Shown: positions 21,071 to 30,983 of the stretch, in pieces
Layout: each line of letters starts with the position of its first letter
How positions within the stretch are numbered: position 1 is the first letter of the stretch
Source: Lunularia cruciata
Taxonomy: Eukaryota; Streptophyta; Marchantiopsida; Lunulariales; Lunulariaceae
Length of the DNA stretch: 64,000 nt
Direction of reading: 5' to 3'
Assembly: GCA_948567375.1 (NCBI GenBank)
Contig: OX419760.1
Span: forward strand, 50,344,001-50,408,000
The notes under the pieces: generated by a model
Database searches by the model: none
What the model was told of the DNA's origin: nothing
Seen by the model: only the letters and a program-made list of their open reading frames with translations
Program-made: the position numbers and the translations under genes

Positions 21071-22268
21071 TCAAGGTGAACCCTACATTCTGACCAATGA
21101 TTCTTGCTACTAAAAAAATTGATCGATAGATTGTAGGTGCTAAATCATCCAAAGGCATCACAAGCACCCAAGGATTCACCTTTCATGATGACAGGTTATA
21201 GATCTTGGATGCCACTGATTTAAGAACCACCATCCTAGCAAAATGTCATGACTCTACCATTGCAGGTCATGTTGGAGTGGACAAGACCTTGGATGTAGTT
21301 AAATGTCAATACTATTGGCCCAAGACGAACAACAATGTGATGGAATATGTTTAGAGTTGCCTACTCTTTTAGCAAAATAAAGCTTCTAATCAAGCTCCCA
21401 CAAGATTACTTCAACTCCTCCTCATTCCTACACAACATTGGGAACAAGTAAGCATGGATCTGGTTTGTGAATTGCCCAAGACCACCTCAGGGTTTGACTC
21501 CATCATAGTTTGTTGACCAACTTAGCAAAATGATTCATGTGCATCCTATCACCAAGGACATGTATGCCTTACAACTAACTCAATTGTACCTAGATGCATT
21601 TTTCTCTCACCATGGCTTGTCTTGAGTGCTCATCACAGATAGAGGCACTCAATTCACTAGTTTGTTTTGGAGAACACTCTTTGGTTTCTTCAAAACCAAA
21701 TTGGCCATATCCATAGCTTACCATCCATAGATTGATGGACAAACAAAGTGGGTGGATTTCACTAATTGCACTATTGAGTACATGCTTCGGGGCTTTACCT
21801 TAGATGAGCAAGAGAAGTGGGATACTTTACTCTCATTGGTGGAATTTGCTTACAAAATATTTAGTGATTGCTTCCACACATGTCCCACCATTCTTCCTCA
21901 TGTATGGAGAGTATCCTTTCACACCTTTGAGCTTGATGAAGGTCTGTTTGATGGCTACCAAGGATGACATTGTCGACACTTTTGTTTCTAGATTCCAATA
22001 AGGTGTGGAGAATGCCAAGCACAAGTTGCAGGTTACCCAAAATCAACAAAAGTAGTATATAGATACACACCATTGACACATGGAGTTCAATGTTGGAGAT
22101 CAAGTTTGGCTATCAACCACCTACCTCACAGTTAGTCAGACCTTGTTTTATTTGGCCTTTCTCCATTCTTTGTCAAATTGGCACAATGGCCTGCCACCTC
22201 AAGCTACTACCACACATGAAGATCCATCTAGTATTCCATGTTTCCTTACTACATAGATATGCACCTTG
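21071..22268 (+). pseudogene. Family A copy A2 integrase
   Basis: The zinc arm reads KCHDSTIAGHVGVDKTLDV and NNNVMEYV (His residues kept), followed by KASNQAPTRLLQLL. The core starts with WEQVSMDLVCELPKTTSGFD (first Asp kept); later parts are frameshifted, with a DRGTQFTS-like region near 21643-21665. The tail, MKIHLVFHVSLLHRYAP, ends at about 22268, where the chromodomain and 3' LTR should follow. Instead the sequence switches to family M integrase, so this copy is truncated. Confidence 0.85.
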
Positions 22269-22930
22269 ACTACCCACTTCTCTTCCATACAAGAGACATC
22301 ATCAATATATTTTAGTTATGGTAGAGCACTTCTCCTAGTGGATTGAGTTGGTGGCACTTCTTGACAAGTCCAATGAAGGGACGGATTATTTATTTCTAGA
22401 TTGGGTTCTTAGTCATTTTGGTGCACCAACTAACATTTTGACTGATCAAGGTATAAAGTTCTTGGGGGAGTTTCAAGTCTTGTGTGACAATGCCTTGATT
22501 GATCATCATATTACCTCTCAAGATCATCCTAAGGCAGATTGCTTAGCAAAGAGAGTGGTTTAGATGGTGAAGAGAGGATTATATAAGTTGGATTGAAGAG
22601 AGGCCACATGGGAGATTAGGATCTCTAGCTACCTTGGTTGCCCATGGGCTATCAATTCAACTAACAAGCCTCCTCAACATCCTTCTCTCCTTACTTTCTA
22701 CTCTATGGACAAGATCCAGATTTACATGCAGCCATTCATCAAGATGCTATTATAGTTTTGGACTTGGATGATCCAAATATATGGGTGAGCACATGTTCTC
22801 AAAGATCATTCAAAGAGTGATGCCAATGGCCTTTAAGAACTTGGTGATTGTTCAACATAGGGATATCTCATGCTATGCTACTATTCAAGGAGGAGGTTAT
22901 AAACCCTTGATCCATTGATTTCATCTAAGT
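22269..22930 (+). pseudogene. Family M integrase
   Basis: Frames read HHQYILVMVEHFS.WIELVALL, then a 71-codon open stretch with FGAPTNILTDQGIKFLGEF (second catalytic Asp in TDQG) and DHPKADCLAKRVV, where the third position (Glu in ...GLAER...) is now Lys. Further runs (PPQHPSLLTFYSMDKIQIY, then DAIIVLDLDDPNIWVS) give the post-core region. It is clearly different from the family A integrase just before it. Its reverse transcriptase and RNase H are absent, so the junction at about 22268 marks a deletion. Confidence 0.72.
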
Positions 22931-23290
22931 GATTATGTATATCTACAACATACTACACCAATGACACTTGATGTTACTACAAGCCGCACTATCTTGAGAA
23001 TGCGTGAGGTTTTGCCTTTTGGAGTCCTCTTGTTAGAAGGACATGATGGTGTTTTTTGGAAGGATGATGTGTGCAATTGTGCACCATGCCACCTTCCAAA
23101 CATTGATTGGCACTATGGATCCAAGCTTGCCACTTGTATGTGCATGCTTGCAGTGTATGTTATATGATGTTTTTGGTGGAGTTGCTACTATATTAGTGTG
23201 TGATAGCTACTTGAGAGGATGGCATATGGCATGTTTGACTCCTCTTCTCATAGTGGTTCCTGAAGGATAATAGTGATGTCCTAAATTTAC
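22931..23290 (+). pseudogene. Family M integrase C-terminus with decayed PHD-type zinc finger
   Basis: A first frame reads LRMREVLPFGVLLLEGHDG and CNCAPCHLPN. A second frame (23043-23270) gives LQCMLYDVFGGVATILVCDS, then YLRGWHMACLTPLL and VVPEG, then stops and CPK. This fits the PHD finger pattern C-x2-C...C-x2-C...W-H-x2-C...C-x2-C: the Trp-His and the following Cys are kept, Cys 2 and Cys 4 are Tyr, and the last pair is C-x2-F after a run of stops. PHD fingers read histone tails. Here one would sit at the C-terminal end of pol, where chromoviruses have a chromodomain. Confidence 0.65.
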
Positions 23291-23896
23291 TTGACTTGTA
23301 GCTAGTTCACCCTTTGTGTGATATAGATTGCAGACAAGTGACAAATGATGGGGCTCGTTGGCACCCGATCTCTTGGTTTTGCCCACCATTGGGTATACCA
23401 CATACTTGGAGTAGATGGCTATTTAGAGTTAGAGGGACCTAATTGCCAACTAGGGAGGAGGGGCAATTGTGGCACTTTAGAGTTCATGTATGACTTATGT
23501 AAGAGTTGTGCTTCTATAGTGTATGATGTGACAATGATGTATGTTGTGTAATGATGTATATATATATATATGATAGTTATCATGGCATTTGTTGTGCCTA
23601 AGCTAGGTTGCTTGGACACAACACTAGAGTGGTAGTATTGGTAATCATAAGTATTCTGGTATAAGTATTACTCATGGATTACTTGTTGGTGGTCCAATTT
23701 TATGTAGGGCTATTGATCACATGGTGGGACCTACCATCACTTGTACTATTCACATGGTCGGATGTGCCATCAGCAGAGCGGTTAGGACTAGAGACTTAGG
23801 TTGAGCCAAGGAGTACGTATACCTTTGAAGTGCAACTCTAGAGAGCTCACTTCTTTGATGTTGAGCCTTTGAGTTCCTAGCTATGGTGGATAGAGG
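23291..23896 (+). mobile_element. Family M 3' region and left part of its 3' LTR
   Basis: From about 23571 the sequence matches the putative 5' LTR at 3174-3480, including GATCACATGGTG, CTAGAGACNTAGGTTGAG and TTCTTTGATGTTGAGCCTTTG. A short TA-repeat (23553-23570) precedes it. The LTR is broken at 23896 by a solo family A LTR and resumes at 24640 with GCCAGTGAGC. Positions 23291-23570 are non-coding 3' untranslated sequence. Confidence 0.6.
23466..23565. repeat. Direct repeat, first copy (second at 24786-24892)
   Basis: TTGTGGCACTTTAGAGTTCATG through ATGTATGTTGTGTA occurs here and at 24786-24892 with few differences. The pair brackets the family M 3' LTR fragment, so the right-hand copy probably arose by unequal recombination or template switching. 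Confidence 0.8.
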
Positions 23897-24634
23897 TGTA
23901 ATACCAAGAGCTAGCCACATGATCTAGATTTGAAATTTGGTTTGGTAACATCTAGAATGATGTTATACATGATGGTCAAATAGATAAGATAGAAGTATCA
24001 CCAAAAGAGTACTTCTACTTATAGGGCAGAAACCGAAATAGACTTGAGAACCTTAGAACCAATAGCTAGACATATGATTTAAAGGTGAGAATTGGTTTGG
24101 TAACATCTAGAAGGATGTTACACATGATGGACTAAACAGATCAGAAAGAGGTATCACCAAAATTGGACTTCTACTAATAGAGTAGGAACCGAAATGCGCT
24201 TGAAATCTTTGAAGGCAATTTTGGAGGCCTAAATTGATGAATTAGGCCTCACAAATGTGCACATCTCCCCCCCCAATGGAGGAATGTCTGGCCTTCCCTC
24301 TCCCTGCTTTGTCTCGTCAAGAGCTTTCCAACGGTACCTTACTCACGTGATTCTGAGATTCCTATAGGAAGATTCCCTAAAAGATTCCCTCTGGTCAAAG
24401 CTTGTTTGACCAACCAGATAGGACCTAGACCAGACATGTCACCCATCCAAGTAAGTAATCCAAGGGTGGAGCTTGCTGACATGTCACCTATCTGTGTCCC
24501 TAATCCTATGGTGGAGCTTCCTTGGAGGAGATCCTCTTTGTCTATATAATAAAGAGAAGGTGCTCCTTTGGGGCATCGAATGTTTGAGTGTGCAATCTGT
24601 GTTTTCTCTCTTCTCTTGTCCTCGGAGTATTACA
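23897..24634 (+). mobile_element. Solo LTR of family A with perfect target duplication
   Basis: This 738-bp LTR starts TGTAATACCAAGAGCTAG and ends GGAGTATTACA. It is flanked by AGAGG on both sides (23892-23896 and 24635-24639). The promoter block TATATAATAAAGAGAAGG is near 24541. The flanking sequence reads continuously without it, and the paralogous LTR at about 3470-3490 shows the uninterrupted version of the site. It is very similar to the solo LTR at 20238. Confidence 0.92.
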
Positions 24635-24639
24635 AGAGG

Positions 24640-24783
24640 CCAGTGAGCATCACCTAGAGTCTCTTTCTTAGCTAGAGTGGGTGTGGCTTGACTATAATCA
24701 AGGCCCATTTGTTGGCAAATCGTTGAGTGAAGGATCAAGTACATACTTGATTTGAGTGTGATTTGAGTGGAAGAAAGAACTGA
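24640..24783 (+). mobile_element. Family M 3' LTR, right part (truncated)
   Basis: It continues the LTR after the solo insertion: TTGAGTGAAGGATCAAGTAC and TTGATTTGAGTGTGATTTG match 3558-3710. It ends after GAAGAAAGAACTGATTA, well short of the expected LTR end, and switches to a copy of sequence from before the LTR. Confidence 0.6.
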
Positions 24784-24892
24784 TTATTGTGGCACTTAGA
24801 ATTCATGTATGACTTATGTGTGAGTTATGTTTCTATAGTGTATGATGTTGACAATGATGTATGTTGTGTAGAAATATATATACACACAACAT

Positions 24893-25440
24893 GATCATTA
24901 TGCTCCTCGGCTTGCCTTTGATGCCTTTGTTCCTTTGGCCATGGACATTATTGGGCACTTTCATCATCATTTTAATGAGATGCTTAGGGAAGCAGCTCGG
25001 GGTTCTTTGCAAAGGAGAGGGACTATAACTATCTTATGTCATGCTCACCTCTTTGGCCAAAGGGTCTCCGTCACACTACAACGCTCTCAAGCTTGGGCTC
25101 TTCATAGATGGGTTGCAACGGTGGGAGGGCTCATTACGTTTAGGGACCTCTCCTCACTTACTAGATGTACCATTAGAGGACCAATATCATATTGTTGTTC
25201 TTTTGTGGTTGCTTTGCACTCTTTCCTTTCTTCCTTGGGTTTCTTAGGGCTGGTGCTCAATCTCCACTCTGCACTCTTGGGTGCTTTGTACTCCTGTTTT
25301 TTTTTCCTTTGGGGTTTTTATTGTGTGTGATTTACCACTATTGTTGCAATGGGAAGTTAATCAATGAGGACTCTCCCTCTTCCTCCCCTAACCTTTAGTC
25401 GCAATTTAGTACTACTCTAGGAGTTTAACGGTATTGTACT
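24893..25440 (+). pseudogene. LINE-type element 3' end (family E), truncated
   Basis: Open frames 24935-25330 read FVPLAMDIIGHFHHHFNEML (from 24921), then REAARGSLQRRG and FGQRVSVTLQRSQAWALHRW. Closely matching frames occur at 55350-55420 (plus) and in pieces at 56290-56810 (minus), always at the end of the LINE-like family E unit. The conserved order suggests the C-terminal end of a non-LTR retrotransposon protein downstream of RT. The T-rich 25240-25440 stretch resembles 56080-56240 in inverse. No poly-A tail or target duplication could be set. Confidence 0.45.
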
Positions 25441-28400
25441 TTGTTTTGTCCATTCATGTTATTTGATTTTTTTTTTGGATTTGAAGTTATAAAACTTTCT
25501 CTCTTAGTTCACAAATTGATTGAGATCTTGAACTTCCCAAATTGTTTAGTTTTATTATATGTAACACAAAATGTATTTTCTAAAACGTTCTTATAGAGGT
25601 GTGGAAAGTTGACTTTGCATTTAATTGTAGTATTCATATTTAGAATTTTTTTGATATTTGGATTAATGGATAATATATAAAATTTCAATAATCTAAATCA
25701 TTTATTTTATATGAATTAAAATTAGTTTCTATATTGTACAATATCTAAATTAAAAAATAGATTAAATTTTTCATGAGTTTTGATTACTTTTAATATCAAA
25801 TTATAAGCAATTAGGGATTGATGTAATTTAAGATCTATTATAACCAAAGTGCATGCAAATTTCTTTCCTTTTAATTATTTTAAATTATATGTGTATAATA
25901 GTTTTTAAATAATTCAACATATTCAGAAAATTTGTCTTAATTATGAATTAAAATTTTAAATCTGAATTTAGTGCAATAGATTTATTCTCAAAATATAATT
26001 TCATTCCCATTTTGATAGGCAACACTAACGTTTTGCCTATCAAAATGGGAATGAAATTATACGATACGATACATTACTCTAGATAATCAACCAACATCAA
26101 ATTATATCCTACAATTATGTCAAATTATATTCATGTCTTCATAAAATATGTGTTATTAGTTTTATAAGTTTTTCAAATATGATCATAAAAGCTCAACTGA
26201 TATCAACCAATTATATTGCATTAGATTGTCATATATTTTATAAAATAGAAGTGATTGGTTTTATTGACAGTGAATTAGTTGTTATAGTTTATCCTTATAA
26301 ATTATAGATATCTTGTGCACATAAATATCAACACTGTCATTCTTCATTAGTTCTTTTTTGTACTTGTAAATTAGTTTACCTGTATAATATTCAAACCAGA
26401 CTCAAAATGTGAAGATCACTTACTACTAAGGACGAAAAAAGTTTATATCATTAAACAGGAGTGAAAATCATAATAACTGTTTGAGAAGAGTAATTAGAAA
26501 AGTAGTTTGATGATCTAGGACAACGTATGTACGAATTCGCTAGAGTATAATGTCACTGTAATTGATGAGATTGTCTAGTCTTACCGCGTAAAGAACGTGC
26601 CACATATGAGGCTACTATAGTAGGTAATGTCGAAATTGGCTAATCTAGAGTAGAGCAAGTAGTGTAACACTTTTTCTTTGGGCCTCGTGCTTGATATCTA
26701 CTTCTGCATTTCATGGTGCCTTATATTTCCTTTTCGTTTTCATTGCGGTACACTGTTTGGGCTTTTGGCCCATTCTATAAAAATGTTAGGTCCACCCCAT
26801 GAAACACGAGAATAAGACATGGAGAGTTTTCAATTTGCGGATCTTTGAATTTTCGTGACAACAACACGCTTGGAGACTCGAGTTTTATGTGGAGTAAAGA
26901 AAGTGTAAAGAACAGGACAGGATCTGAAACAGTAACTCCTTTCTAGTATGGCACAGCGACTACGAACGAAGCGCTAGATAGTAACCACATCAACCAACAA
27001 ATGCGAATGGGAGATGAACTTTCGACTTTTCCTTTCGATTCGGTCTTTCGCACTAAGCGATGGGATCCCGTTGATGATTGTTGGCACGGTAAAATTCAAT
27101 ACTTGATAGAAATCACAATGAATTTCTTTTCGTGAACTTTATCCACACTAATAGAAAGTTATCTAACTTGTAAAATTGGGAGTTGTTAAATGTGATGCTT
27201 TATATTATATTTTCATAATAGAATTGTCAAGCTAATACATTCTTAGTAAATAATGAGAGAATCTGGATATCAAATTTGAGATAGTCAATAACCTTACTGA
27301 GTATTTGTGACAGCTTTAATCTTGAATTTGGGTCAAAGGCCTGGTTGACTTAATAAAAGCTTCAATCTGGCTAGTTGAGACTTAAGTGCCTTTACCTAGG
27401 CTCACTGGAGTTATACTGTTTTATATTATCCTTTATGAGGCTAGTTAAAGCTAAAATTAGATTAATATTTATCGATGTAGGCTGATACATTATAATATTA
27501 TCTTATATGTTCTTATAGAAGTTTACATAAACATGATCTACGGGAGTTATTGACAATAATTGTATTGATATTACGTTGTCTTGAGCAGATCCACTTGCAC
27601 CTGAAACTTCAGTACCATCATATGTACATCTTATATGAATTCTTTATTCCATTCATACAAATCTTTATTCCATTCAGGAATTGATATGGTTATTTCTCAC
27701 TCTCAATCATTAACAATGTGCTATCTACATAATTGTTTATGATTATTTATAAAATAATAAGATCTTACGATAAGTTCTAAATACAAAAAGTATATTATAA
27801 ACGATTAAATGCAAGAGATACACTATGCTCCAAAATCTAAACCATTAGTAATAATATATTAAAATTATCGCTGGTATTAGTGGAGAATACTAGTGAATGT
27901 TTTAAGATGTGACATTAATCCGGAAAATTTCAAACCCTCGCTATCCACCAGTATTAAAGGAAGGTTTGCTACAAAGACACTCCCATGCACGCTAATTGCT
28001 AACTAGCTAAATTCATACTGAGATACAAAACAAGACTGATACTGCTCAATATAATGCGTTGCAAATCACCCGTTCATATTATCTGAAGTCCACATTATAG
28101 TAAATATGTTCCATTTATATTGTAAATCATCTTTGAATGGATCAACTCCAAAATTTATATCATTTTATTAGATCTACTACATAGGATTTTGTAGTTGATG
28201 ATACGAAAATGAGCATTATTACGTGGGGACAAGGTTCTCATCATCACGTCTGACAAAAGAAGAAAAACTTCACATCGACGATCGAACAAAACCATAAGAG
28301 AAAGACTTAACTGATCTCCAGATTTGGTACCGACCCCCAAGTGCCACATGGGTCCGGACATGGCATTGGTGAGAATACGTTGGCATGGAGTGAACTCGTG

Positions 28401-30090
28401 CTGGCAACCAATATTCTTGTGTCTTCTAGGTTGTTGTTGTTGTGAGATCCCTTACCACATAGGGATGACGCGCCCGTCAAGGCTTCAAGGGGGTCGGTTA
28501 AGTCTTTTTGGCAACTTCGTGTTCCGCCAACTTGACAAGTTGACAACGCCAATAACGGTCAGTTAAGTCTATCTCATCCACACAAGTTTCCAGTACTAGG
28601 GAAAGGGCCGCACATGATGCGCAAGGCTAAAAAACCCCTCCCCCATTCATCGTCCTCGTCCCGAAAGATATAATCAAAGACTGTTCTGTCCAGCGTCTCA
28701 ATCCCCAAAGGCAATTCCATCCTTAGTCCCAATCCCTGAGAACAATTCCATCCATCACGGAATTCCGTCTGTCATCCTTGTCTAAACTCGTCCCTAAAGT
28801 TAATTCCGTCCATCCTCTCTCGTCCTCTCGATGGTCGGTCGCCTTATTATCATTGCGCGCCAATCATGTTTTACAGGTTAATAAGATTTACTCTAATACG
28901 CATCCATTAAGGTAATCGGACATACGGCTAAAGAATCTTTGTGATGTGTTGACTTACCGTTCAGTTTTGTCTGGTGATTTTAGACATCCGATAAGATGCT
29001 TTAATACTTTCCTCATGCTCTTGTTTTGTGCGTATGCTTGTCTCCACGGCTCATAGCCATTAAGTTTTCTCAATTTTTTTTAGTGATGCAGCTACTCTTG
29101 ACAAGCACAAGTTGTATAGATTGAAATCCACTCTTATGAGCCTAATTATTTTCGCTACCTGAAATAAAAATTAGATAATATTATGCACATGAGATTAACA
29201 TTATTTATGAAAGATAAATTTTATATATAAATTTAAATAAAATGAAAGCTATATAAATCAAATTCAAAATATAATTTGTATCCTAAAATAAAATAAAAAT
29301 CAAATCATATTAATCTAAAACTCAACTCTTGATAGATGTTACTTCTGTAAAGTATGTAAACAAGAGCAGAATCTCGAGACTGAACTTTTCACTCTTTAAG
29401 AGTGGATTAGGAGGTTTCAAGAACCCCTTTTCGGCTTCAGTATAATTTTGATTCGGGAGGTCTACGGGAGACCTTTAAACTGTTATGGGGTGTGAGAAAG
29501 AAATGCTTTACTTTTATGATAAGAAGTTTTATGGGTCATAAAAAACATGACCCATACAAGTTTACTGGTTATGGGTGGTCAACAGAATTTGATTACCGAA
29601 TTAATCCGTCAAAACTTTCACCCGAAAAAAATAATTCAAAACCCTAAGTATTTATGCTCGGTTCATAAGCATTTTTTTATTTGATTTACACGACCTCGTT
29701 AATAAACTTACTCAACCTTACAAGAATACTTAATTCCCATAAAGTTGGATATTGAAACCCTCTATTGACCTTTTTGACTGCGGAGCCACAACCGAAAGAT
29801 GCCTCTCAACAACTGCCACTTCGTTTACTTTATGACCTCTTCCGACCAATTTCTCGAGGCAGAGCAGACTGCAGTGTACAGTAGTTTATGCCTGTACCCA
29901 ACATAGTCAATGGGATTTTTGATTCTGTACAAACTACATAGTTCTCGCATCGGTACTGTATCCAGTTAGTCCTTATTCGGTACTGTTGGTTAAGCATTGT
30001 TTGCTCTCCAAGGCGACACCCTAAACTTTGAGGAGTTATGAAGGACGTAAATTAGAGGTTTAAAAATCAACTGTAAATGCTATAATAATT
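25441..30090. other. CpG-retaining, non-repetitive intergenic region
   Basis: No transposon reading frame, LTR or repeat of other parts of the window was found, and no convincing exon, tRNA or rRNA. Composition changes sharply: I counted about 27 CpG in 26521-27120, against 3 in 1872-2471. The segment 28190-28900 is relatively GC-rich, with short open frames on both strands (28307-28566) that I do not support as genes. It could hold regulatory or untranslated sequence of an unseen neighbouring gene. Confidence 0.6.
25994..26061. repeat. Perfect hairpin, 29-bp arms, 10-nt loop
   Basis: The left arm (25994-26022) contains CATTCCCATTTTGATAGGCAA and the right arm (26033-26061) is its exact reverse complement. 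The loop is CACTAACGTT. No mismatches were found. No open frame covers it. It could be a palindromic mobile-element end, a small foldback element or a small-RNA precursor. Confidence 0.95.
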
Positions 30091-30405
30091 TTTATTTATT
30101 TTATAACAGGCTGATTATGAGCAAAAGGATGGAGTTCATAAAAGTTTTTATGAAAAGTGGAGAAGATGGCGACATGTGAAAACAAGAAGGAGATAAGACC
30201 CTATCAAGCCATACAAGGAAAAGACAGGGGGTAAAATGAGGCTAAGCCTCAATAGTATCAGTAAGGGGAATCTAACCCACTGCACCTAAGATATCTGAGC
30301 TATGCAAGTCCTATGACCTATAAACAATGGGAGCATTCTAAGAAGCATCACTTAGTGAGATTGCTTTCCTATGGATTGCACTACCAATGCTCTCTATAGA
30401 GCAAT
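30091..30405. other. Unassigned flank of element C
   Basis: This is CpG-poor sequence with no open frame of note and no repeat partner in the window. It ends in CTATAGAGCAAT immediately before the 5' LTR of element C. Confidence 0.4.
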
Positions 30406-30712
30406 AGTAACAATATGGAATTTAGTGACAAAATTAGTAGGGCTAACTAAGTAACAAATAAGATAAATTAGCCTAGAACATTCCATAAGTATCTAGGAAG
30501 CTTCTTGGGAAGCTTCTCGACTAGCTTAGCTTGCACACCAAGTAAGCGGCTTCTAGAAGGAAGCTTCTTGAGAAACTTCTCAAAGGCATTTTATGTTCCC
30601 TATAAATACAAGAGCCAAAGCTCATGCTAGGCATTTGGAGTTTTTCCACATTCAAGTGTCCTAATGTGATTTTTCATTCTCCTATTTCTCTCCTCGGTTT
30701 TGGTCTTTTACA
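30406..30712 (+). mobile_element. 5' LTR of element C
   Basis: It starts AGTAACAATATGG (TG changed to AG; the 3' copy has TGTAACAATATGG) and ends TCTTTTACA. The TATA box TATAAATA is at 30601-30608. It is shorter than the 3' copy (379 bp), chiefly in the R/U5 part. Confidence 0.85.
30495..30580 (+). promoter_or_regulatory. Heat-shock-element-like cluster in the 5' LTR of element C
   Basis: GAAGCTTC occurs at 30497-30504 and 30509-30516. Then TTCTAGAA at 30551-30558 is followed by GAAGCTTC (30560-30567) and GAAACTTC (30572-30579), ending about 20 bp upstream of the TATA box. Heat-shock factors bind alternating GAA and TTC blocks, and TTCTAGAA is a canonical core. The 3' LTR repeats this with TTCTAGAA (35713-35720), GAAGCTTC (35769-35776) and GAAGCTTC (35781-35788). 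Confidence 0.55.
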
Positions 30713-30729
30713 TTTGTATCATAACAAGA
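30713..30729 (+). promoter_or_regulatory. Primer binding site of element C
   Basis: TTTGTATCATAACAAG directly follows the LTR. TGGTATCA at the same place is typical of initiator-Met tRNA priming; here one base differs within TGTATCA. About 270 bp of leader follow, with one small open frame (30624-30848) that starts inside the LTR and is not supported as a gene. Confidence 0.6.
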
Positions 30730-30983
30730 ATGTGATGGATGGAATTCATGGACCACAAAATCCACTTCCACCAAACCATTGGGACTTTTGTGTCCAAGTA
30801 CTACCCAAACACCATTTCACACAATTCATCACCTTGCGCTTTGGATAAGATTTTATGCATATGATCATCTTATCTAAAGAACCCTTGGTGCTTCCGGTTG
30901 TAACTTATGGAGAACGGTGGACATGTTGCATCTATGTGTTAGTAAATTAGATAAATTTGGGGATAGTGTGATAGAGTAGTAGT

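Noticed and set aside
23553-23570. TA-repeat as a functional site
   Set aside because: It is a short microsatellite with no other supporting signal.
28307-28566. Overlapping open frames on both strands in the GC-richer part of the unique island, as a possible gene
   Set aside because: They are short, have no recognisable domain, splice context or codon pattern, and overlap each other. GC content alone explains open frames here.
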